Part shown: positions 58,633 to 64,000 of the stretch, piece after piece
Position numbering within the stretch: the first letter of the stretch is position 1
Layout of the letters: every line of letters begins with the position of its first letter
NCBI RefSeq assembly: GCF_900230255.1
Contig: NZ_OCNJ01000005.1
Coordinates: 1-64,000, forward strand
Direction: 5' to 3'
Source: Caenispirillum bisanense
GTDB taxonomy: Bacteria; Pseudomonadota; Alphaproteobacteria; Rhodospirillales; Rhodospirillaceae
DNA length: 64,000 nt
Translations under genes and position numbers: made by a program
The notes under the pieces: generated by a model
Seen by the model: the letters and a program-made list of their open reading frames with translations, nothing else
What the model was told of the DNA's origin: nothing
The model's database searches: none

Positions 58633-59107
58633 CGTTGCCAACGATAAGCACCTTCTCCACCGCCTCCCGCGGATCGAAGTCCGGCGACAGCAACTCGTCC
58701 AGCGTCAAGGGGCAGGTCTTCGGCAAGGCCGGAACGGGGTCGCCATGCACGGCCAGCGAGGCCGCCGCGCCGTTGCAGGCCAGCTTCCAGATGCGGTCGA
58801 GGTCGATGCGCTGGCGCAGGCCGGGCGAGAAGGCGAGGACCGCGTCACCCTGGAAGGTGATCGCCTCATCGTACCAGTGCGCCACGGCCGGCGCCTCGGG
58901 GGCGGCGGCGATCTTGATCAGGTGGATCAGCGTCTGCCGGAGCAGGCTGGACACCTTGAAGACTTTTTCGCTGCCCAAGTCTTCGATCTCCTCCGCCAGA
59001 TTGTCGCGGTCGAGATCGTAGGCGTCGGCCGGCAGGCGGCGCAGGCGGGCCGCCTGGTCCTGGGTCCAGCCGTAGAAGTCCGTCTCGTACTGCGGTGCGC
59101 CGGTCAT
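58619..59107 (-). CDS. DUF29 family protein
   Basis: 162 aa with the DUF29 pattern: YETDFYGWTQDQAARLRRLP, LDRDNLAEEIEDLGSEKVFK, and LRQTLIHLIKIAAAPEAPAV. It is a paralogue of the gene at 7988. Function unknown. The GC-rich gene directly borders the AT-rich island, and the two stops share a 14-bp palindrome. Confidence 0.82.
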   Translation of the reverse strand: MTGAPQYETDFYGWTQDQAARLRRLPADAYDLDRDNLAEEIEDLGSEKVFKVSSLLRQTLIHLIKIAAAPEAPAVAHWYDEAITFQGDAVLAFSPGLRQRIDLDRIWKLACNGAAASLAVHGDPVPALPKTCPLTLDELLSPDFDPREAVEKVLIVGNATRA

Positions 59108-59178
59108 GTCGTGCCTCCATCACACCCGTAAACGGTAATGCGCGGCGGCACGCGAGGCCAGAGGGTTTCGCGCCGCCC

Positions 59179-60582
59179 CTAAACCCCCATCAACCCCCGC
59201 GCAAAGTCCTCCGCCTTGAAGGGGCGCAGGTCTTCGGCCGTCTCGCCGACGCCGATGAAGTGGACCGGCAGGCCGAAGCGGTCGGCGAGCGCCACCACCA
59301 CGCCGCCCTTGGCGGTGCCGTCCAGCTTGGTCATCACCAGGCCGGTCACGTTCACCATCTCCTTGAACACCTCCACCTGGCTGTGGGCGTTCTGGCCGAC
59401 GGTGGCGTCCAGCACCAGCAGGGTGTCGTGCGGCGTGTCGGGGTCCATCTTCTTCAGCACGCGGACGATCTTCTGCAGCTCGTCCATCAGGCCCTTCTTG
59501 TTCTGCAGGCGCCCGGCGGTGTCAATGAGCAGCACGTCGGCGCCCGCCGCCTCGGCCTCCTTCAGGGCGTCGAAGGCGAGCCCCGCCGCGTCGGCGCCGG
59601 TGTCGCGCGAGATGACGGGGGCGCCGGTGCGGTCGCCCCACACCTTCAGCTGCTCCACCGCGGCGGCGCGGAAGGTGTCGCCGGCGGCGATCATCACCTT
59701 CAGGCCCTCGTCGCGCCACTGGTGCGCCAGCTTGCCGATGGTCGTCGTCTTGCCCGAGCCGTTGACGCCCACCACCAGCACCACATGCGGCTTCTTCGCG
59801 CGGTCGATGGCGAGCGGGCGGGCCACCGGCTCCAGGATCTCGGCGATGTCCTCGGCGAAGGCCTTGCGGACCTCCTCGCCGGTCACGTCGCGGCCGAACC
59901 GCTCCTTGGCGAGCGAGGCCGTCAGCTTGGCCGCCGTCGTCACGCCCAGGTCGGCGGTGATGAGCAACTCCTCCAGTTCCTCCAGCGCCTCGTCGTCCAG
60001 CTTGCGCTTGAGGAACAGGCCGGTGATGCCCTCCGTCAGCTTGCTGGAGGACTGCGACAGGCCGTCGCGCAGGCGGGCGAACCAGCTCTTCTTGGCCGGC
60101 GCGGGCACAGGCGCAGCGGCGGGCGCCGGCTCCGGCTCGACCGCGGCGCGGCCGCCTTCGGCCGGCTGGTCGGGCTCGGCGGAGGGCAGCGGGTCGGGGC
60201 GGACTTCCGGCGCCGTCGCCTCTTCGCCTGCGTCGTGGAGGGCCGGCGGTTCGGCCTGCTCGACACCGCCCTCGGCGGGCTGGTCGTGGGGCACGGGGGC
60301 GCGCAGATCGGGCCGCACTTCCGGCGCCGTCGCGTCCTCGCCCGCGTCGTGGGGGGCCGGCGGCTCGGCCTGCTCGACGCCGCCCTCGGCCGGCTGGTCG
60401 TGGGGCACGGGGGCGCGCGCATCGGGCCGCACCTCGGGCGCCGTCGCCTCGTCGCCGGGAACCGGGGCCGGGGCCTCCGCCTCGTCGCCGCCGCGCCCGA
60501 ACAGACGGGAGAAGAACCCCCGCTTCTTCGGCTTGTCGTTGTCGCCGTCGGAGCCTTCGGGGCGCTTCGTCTCGTCGGTCAC
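59179..60582 (-). CDS. ftsY: Signal recognition particle receptor FtsY
   Basis: 467 aa. The C-terminal NG domain is intact: GVNGSGKTTTIGKLA (G1), DTFRAAAVEQL, DTAGRLQNK and TKLDGTAKGG. It docks the signal recognition particle at the membrane. The N-terminal A domain is acidic and built on a tandem 38-residue repeat (about 45-150: ATAPEVRPD...RAPVPHDQPAEGG...VEQAEPPA...HDAGE), roughly 2.6 copies. The start is a GTG at 60582 that overlaps the mtaB stop by 4 nt. Confidence 0.96.
   Translation of the reverse strand: MTDETKRPEGSDGDNDKPKKRGFFSRLFGRGGDEAEAPAPVPGDEATAPEVRPDARAPVPHDQPAEGGVEQAEPPAPHDAGEDATAPEVRPDLRAPVPHDQPAEGGVEQAEPPALHDAGEEATAPEVRPDPLPSAEPDQPAEGGRAAVEPEPAPAAAPVPAPAKKSWFARLRDGLSQSSSKLTEGITGLFLKRKLDDEALEELEELLITADLGVTTAAKLTASLAKERFGRDVTGEEVRKAFAEDIAEILEPVARPLAIDRAKKPHVVLVVGVNGSGKTTTIGKLAHQWRDEGLKVMIAAGDTFRAAAVEQLKVWGDRTGAPVISRDTGADAAGLAFDALKEAEAAGADVLLIDTAGRLQNKKGLMDELQKIVRVLKKMDPDTPHDTLLVLDATVGQNAHSQVEVFKEMVNVTGLVMTKLDGTAKGGVVVALADRFGLPVHFIGVGETAEDLRPFKAEDFARGLMGV
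60180..60480 (-). repeat. Tandem repeat inside ftsY (114-bp unit)
   Basis: Two full and one partial copy of a 114-bp unit encoding the 38-residue acidic/Pro-rich segment of the FtsY A domain. The copies are near-identical at DNA level, so copy number may vary between strains. Confidence 0.85.
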
Positions 60583-61841
60583 GCGGGGACCTCTCCGATC
60601 AGGGTGTCGCCGTCGACCGCCGCCAGGCGCACGGTCACGATCTCGCCCACCGGCGCCGTCGCGGGCACCTGTACGGGCACGTAGTGTTCGCAATGGCCGC
60701 GGCCGGGGTCTTCCACCAGCACACGCGCCTCGCTGCCAACGCGCGAGGCGAGGTAGGCGTCCATCACCGCCTTGCCCTTGGCGCGCAGGCGGGCGGCGCG
60801 CTCCTTCACCACGTCGCCGGGCAGGGCCGGCATGCGGGCGGCGGGCGTGCCGGGGCGGGAGGAATAGGGGAAGACGTGCAGGTGCGTCAGCCCCGCCTCG
60901 TCCACCAGCCGCAGGGAATTCTCGAAGTGCTCGTCGGTTTCCGTCGGGAAGCCGGCGATGATGTCGGCGCCGAGCACCGCGTCGGGGCGCAGGGACCGGA
61001 TGCGGTCGGCCAGCTCGATGACGTGGTGGCGCAGGTGGCGGCGCTTCATGCGCTTGAGGATGAGGTCGTCGCCCGCCTGGGCCGAGAGGTGGAAGTGCGG
61101 CATCAGGCGCGGCTCCCGCCCGATGAGGTCGAGCAGATCGTCGTCCACCTCCACCGGGTCGAGCGAGGTGAGGCGCAGGCGCGGCAGGTCCGGCACGTTG
61201 GCGAGCAGGCGGCGCACCATCTGCCCCAGCGGCGGCGTGCCCGGCAGGTCCTGGCCGTAGGCGGTGATGTCGACGCCGGTCAGCACCACCTCGCGGTAGC
61301 CGTTGTCCACCAGGGCGCGCACCTGCTCGGTGATGCGGCCCATGGCGACGGAGCGGTTCGGCCCGCGCGCATAGGGGATGATGCAGAAGGTGCAGCGGTG
61401 GTCGCAGCCCTGCTGCACCTGGACGAAGGCGCGGGTGTGGCCCTCGAAGCCGGCCAGCAGGTGCTCGGCGGTCTCGCGCACCGTCATGATGTCGTCGACC
61501 AGGATCTGCTGGTTGAGGCCGGGCGCGTAGAATTCGGCCTTCAGCTTCTCGGCATTGCCGAGGACGCGGTCGACCTCCGGCATGCCGGCCCACAGGTCGG
61601 CGTTCACCTGCACGGCGCAGCCGGTGACGATGATGCGGGCGCCCGGGTTGTCGCGCCGCAGCTTGCGCACCGCCTGGCGGGCCTGGCGCTCCGCCTCCTT
61701 GGTGACGGCGCAGGTGTTGACGATGATGGCGTCGCCCAGGCCGGCGGCGCGGGCGTGGTCGCGCATCACCTCCGACTCGTAGGTGTTCATGCGGCACCCG
61801 AAGGTGACCACCTGCGGGTCGAGGCGCTTGGTCATGGTCAT
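60579..61841 (-). CDS. mtaB: tRNA t6A37 methylthiotransferase MtaB
   Basis: 420 aa, radical SAM. The UPF0004 N-terminal domain begins VVTFGCRMNTYESEVMRDHA with three cluster cysteines (GC, NTC, GCA), and the radical SAM cysteines are QQGCDHRCTFCIIPYARG. The TRAM domain follows. It adds a methylthio group to t6A37 of tRNAs reading ANN codons. The ATG at 61841 overlaps the dapF stop (ATGA), and its stop overlaps the ftsY start, so the three genes are coupled. Confidence 0.95.
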   Translation of the reverse strand: MTMTKRLDPQVVTFGCRMNTYESEVMRDHARAAGLGDAIIVNTCAVTKEAERQARQAVRKLRRDNPGARIIVTGCAVQVNADLWAGMPEVDRVLGNAEKLKAEFYAPGLNQQILVDDIMTVRETAEHLLAGFEGHTRAFVQVQQGCDHRCTFCIIPYARGPNRSVAMGRITEQVRALVDNGYREVVLTGVDITAYGQDLPGTPPLGQMVRRLLANVPDLPRLRLTSLDPVEVDDDLLDLIGREPRLMPHFHLSAQAGDDLILKRMKRRHLRHHVIELADRIRSLRPDAVLGADIIAGFPTETDEHFENSLRLVDEAGLTHLHVFPYSSRPGTPAARMPALPGDVVKERAARLRAKGKAVMDAYLASRVGSEARVLVEDPGRGHCEHYVPVQVPATAPVGEIVTVRLAAVDGDTLIGEVPA

Positions 61842-62713
61842 GTGAGAGCCGGAGCGGGGGCCGGGAGGAGGCTCGGGTCGAGGGTGCCGGCGAAGGCCGT
61901 GGCGACCGGGCCGGTCATCAACACGTGGCCGTCGGCCTCGCGCCATTCGATGGTGAGCGTGCCGCCGTCGAGCGCCACCGCGACGCGGCGGTCGGTGAGG
62001 CCGCGGCGCACGGCGGCGACCCCCACGGCGCAGGCGCCGGAGCCGCAGGCCATGGTGATGCCGGCGGCGCGTTCCCACACCCGCATGCGCACTCGGCCGC
62101 GGTCGAGCACCTGAACGATTTCCACGTTGGTGCGCGCCGGAAACAGCGGATGGCGCTCCACCTGCGGGCCGACGGCGGGCAGGTCGACGGCGGCGACGTC
62201 GTCGACGAAGAACACCGCGTGCGGATTGCCCATGGAGACGCAGACCGGATCGTGCAGCGGCCCGACGGAGAGGTCGGCGTGCAGGGTGTCGCGCGGCTCG
62301 GCCAGCGGGATCTCCTGCCAGTCGAGGCGGGCCGGGCCCATGTCGACGGTGACGAGGCCGGTGGCGACGTCGCGCCAGCCGCGCAGGAGGCCGGAGACGG
62401 TGCGGATGGTGACCTCGGCCTTGCCCGTCTCCTGCATCAGCAGGTGGGCGACGCAGCGCGTGGCGTTGCCGCAGGCGCCGGATGGGCTGCCGTCGTCGCC
62501 GTTGTAGATGCCCATGACGGCATCGGCCTCGGCGTCGCCGGGCTCGATGGTGATGAACTGGTCGCAGCCGACCCCGGTGCGCCGGTTGCCGACGGCGGCG
62601 ATGGCGGCAGCGGGAAGCGGACGCGCGTCGGTCCGCCGGTCAACGATGACGAAATCGTTGCCGAGCCCGTGCATCTTCAGGAAGCGCAGCGGCGTCGTGC
62701 TGGTCGTGCTCAT
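61838..62713 (-). CDS. dapF: Diaminopimelate epimerase
   Basis: 291 aa. It makes meso-diaminopimelate for lysine and peptidoglycan. The two catalytic cysteines are Cys81 (SGACGNATRC) and Cys223 (TMACGSGACA). The start MSTTSTTPLRFLKMHGLGND at 62713 matches the family. The frame runs further upstream into the next gene, but nothing supports use of that part. Coupled to mtaB and ftsY. Confidence 0.96.
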   Translation of the reverse strand: MSTTSTTPLRFLKMHGLGNDFVIVDRRTDARPLPAAAIAAVGNRRTGVGCDQFITIEPGDAEADAVMGIYNGDDGSPSGACGNATRCVAHLLMQETGKAEVTIRTVSGLLRGWRDVATGLVTVDMGPARLDWQEIPLAEPRDTLHADLSVGPLHDPVCVSMGNPHAVFFVDDVAAVDLPAVGPQVERHPLFPARTNVEIVQVLDRGRVRMRVWERAAGITMACGSGACAVGVAAVRRGLTDRRVAVALDGGTLTIEWREADGHVLMTGPVATAFAGTLDPSLLPAPAPALT

Positions 62714-62771
62714 GCCCGGAGTTATAGGGCGCGGGCGGGGCCAAGTCCAGGGGCCGCCCGAGGACGCGGCC

Positions 62772-63257
62772 TCAGGCCAGACCCTTCTCAACCGCATAGT
62801 TGTGGATGGCGACGCCGTCGACCTCCAGGTCCCGCCGGTGCAGGACGGTGAAGCCGCGCCGGGCGAAGAACCGGCAGGCGGCCTCGCTGGCCTCGGAATA
62901 GAGGCGCGGAATGCCGCGGGCGCGGGCCTCGGCTTCCAGGGCGGCATAGAGGGCGGCGACGACGCCCGTGCCGGCGGCTGCGGGTGCGGCGTAGAGGAAG
63001 TCGATGTGGCCGTCGGCCTCCAGGTCGCCGAAGGCGAGCAGGCGGTCGCCCGCGTCCACCGCCGCCAGCACGGTGCGGCCGTCGGCCATCATGGCGCGCC
63101 AGCGGTCGGGCGCCGGGGCGAGGCCGGCCCACACGCGCACCTGCTCGGGGCCGTAGTCGCGCGGCCCGACGCCGTCCACCGAGGCGCGGTAGAGGGCGGT
63201 CATGGCCTCGGCATCGGCGGGGCGGACGGGGCGGATGGTCGCGAGCGTGTCGGTCAT
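62772..63257 (-). CDS. GNAT-family N-acetyltransferase
   Basis: 161 aa with the acetyl-CoA loop AAGTGVVAALYAALEAEARA and the GNAT fold from IRPVRPADAEAMTALYRASV to FFARRGFTVLHRRDLEVDG. The substrate is unknown. It lies 58 nt upstream of dapF in the same direction and may be cotranscribed. Confidence 0.9.
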   Translation of the reverse strand: MTDTLATIRPVRPADAEAMTALYRASVDGVGPRDYGPEQVRVWAGLAPAPDRWRAMMADGRTVLAAVDAGDRLLAFGDLEADGHIDFLYAAPAAAGTGVVAALYAALEAEARARGIPRLYSEASEAACRFFARRGFTVLHRRDLEVDGVAIHNYAVEKGLA

Positions 63258-63270
63258 GGGCGCGGAGGTA

Positions 63271-63711
63271 TCACACGCTCCAGCCGATGAACAGGCCGGC
63301 GTCGCCGGGGATGCCGCCGGGGAACTCCAGGATGCGGGCGCGCAGGCGGAAGCCGAGGGGATGCAGGTGCTCGTGCCACAGGTCGTAGATGTCGCGCGGC
63401 TTGCCGAGCAGGGTGTCGGGCCACTCCGGCAGGCTGTTGTTGATGGCGCGGCCGCCGTCGGTGCAGGCGTCGCTGGGGAAGCGGCAGACCAGCAGCTCCT
63501 TCTCGTCGCGCTCGGCCGCTTCCTTGAAGTGGTTGATGAGGGCGTGTTTCTCGGCTTCGGTCAGGTGGCTGTCGCGGAAGCGGGCGACCAGCTCGTCGTG
63601 CGCCTTGCGGGCGCGTTCCTCGGCCTCCACCCGCTCGCGGTGCCGGCGCTCCTCGGCCGACATCATGAGCTGGCGCAGGTCTTCGGCGGTGACGTAGTCG
63701 GCGGCGGGCAT
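63271..63711 (-). CDS. Hypothetical protein, 146 aa
   Basis: Not recognised. The first 70 residues form a charged coiled coil (RRHRERVEAEERARKAHDEL), the rest a compact domain (DACTDGGRAINNSLPEWPDT, then ILEFPGGIPGDAGLFIGWSV). No signal or membrane segment. It ends 13 nt before the GNAT gene. Confidence 0.7.
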   Translation of the reverse strand: MPAADYVTAEDLRQLMMSAEERRHRERVEAEERARKAHDELVARFRDSHLTEAEKHALINHFKEAAERDEKELLVCRFPSDACTDGGRAINNSLPEWPDTLLGKPRDIYDLWHEHLHPLGFRLRARILEFPGGIPGDAGLFIGWSV

Positions 63712-63813
63712 GGCTCGGCTCCTTCGTGACGGCCGGTGCAGCCTAGCACGAACGGCGGCGGGGCGGCCCCTGGGACCGCCCCGCGCAAGTCTGCTCTGAC
63801 GACGGAGAAGACC

Positions 63814-64000
63814 TCAGCCGTCGGTGGTGATGCGGTCGACGAGCGCCGCCATGGCTTCCTCGGCCATGGAGTTCTCCACCTGGCAAGTGCCGGCCGCCAT
63901 GTGGCCGCCGCCGCCGTATTCCAGCATCAGCTTGCCGACGTTGGTCTTCGACGAGCGGTCGAAGATGCTCTTGCCGACGGCGAAGACCGTGTTCTGCTTC
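63814..64000 (-). CDS. DHH/DHHA1-family phosphoesterase, 3' end only
   Basis: The last about 62 codons, reading off the right edge. The frame contains KQNTVFAVGKSIFDRSSKTN and then YGGGGHMAAGTCQVE, the Gly-rich DHHA1 signature of RecJ- and exopolyphosphatase-related phosphoesterases, and ends DRITTDG. The catalytic DHH domain is outside the window, so the substrate (oligonucleotide, c-di-AMP-like or polyphosphate) cannot be assigned. Confidence 0.75.
   Translation of the reverse strand, partial: KQNTVFAVGKSIFDRSSKTNVGKLMLEYGGGGHMAAGTCQVENSMAEEAMAALVDRITTDG

Overview
The window is a high-GC chromosomal segment of an alphaproteobacterium, most likely in Rhodospirillales. This rests on gene content and codon use, not a database match: a PhyR-type general stress regulator beside an ECF sigma factor, an NDUFA12-type complex I accessory subunit, a fused ThiS-ThiG, a B12-dependent ribonucleotide reductase, MsrPQ, and a pho/pst operon. 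I see no rRNA, tRNA or CRISPR array.

Layout. 1-335 is the end of an IS21-family element (istB 3' end plus a subterminal repeat array) abutting a decapitated patatin-like phospholipase gene. 1396-2547 is a LuxR-type regulator. 2736-6993 (minus) is a sulfur block, cysE-iscR-cysteine desulfurase-ferredoxin-mnmA, joining cysteine synthesis, Fe-S assembly and tRNA thiolation. 8482-14837 (minus) is the phosphate operon pstS-pstC-pstA-pstB-phoU-phoB behind a recognisable Pho box. 15394-22342 (plus) holds a response regulator without its phospho-acceptor Asp, then a Calvin/pentose phosphate cluster (divergent glpX, prk, tkt, fba, rpe) ending in nested interspersed repeats. 22548-27319 (minus) has a multi-PAS diguanylate cyclase, MsrQ/MsrP and an unknown gene. 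27578-31446 (plus) is a stress locus (ECF sigma, small anti-sigma-like protein, PhyR, a candidate small RNA or leader, a lipid kinase).

31418-33788 (minus) encodes a DUF4112 protein and two exported PRC-barrel proteins. 33871-44731 is mostly housekeeping: dnaB with an upstream DnaA-box cluster, an L,D-transpeptidase, a GST, an App1-like phosphatase, thiSG, aroQ-accB-accC-aat, a DUF2155 protein, two MCE/MlaD proteins and NDUFA12. 45260-48961 is nrdJ behind a correctly spaced NrdR-box pair. 49118-49631 is a ParDE-like toxin-antitoxin pair, followed by the frameshifted 3' remnant of a lipoprotein gene whose intact paralogue lies just beyond an interspersed repeat. 50644-55192 holds an unknown protein, an ArsC-like reductase, an MscS-type channel and a glycosyltransferase.

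55753-58632 is a compact, visibly AT-rich three-gene island in otherwise very GC-rich DNA. Its genes overlap and match no family I can name. The first protein has an H...Y...E layout that could be an ADP-ribosyltransferase-like fold, and the second and third overlap at a T7 run that could be a -1 frameshift site. This is the best candidate for an undescribed system. 58619-64000 (minus) returns to core genes: a DUF29 protein, ftsY with a tandemly repeated acidic N-terminal region, mtaB, dapF, a GNAT acetyltransferase, an unknown protein and the 3' end of a DHH-family phosphoesterase.
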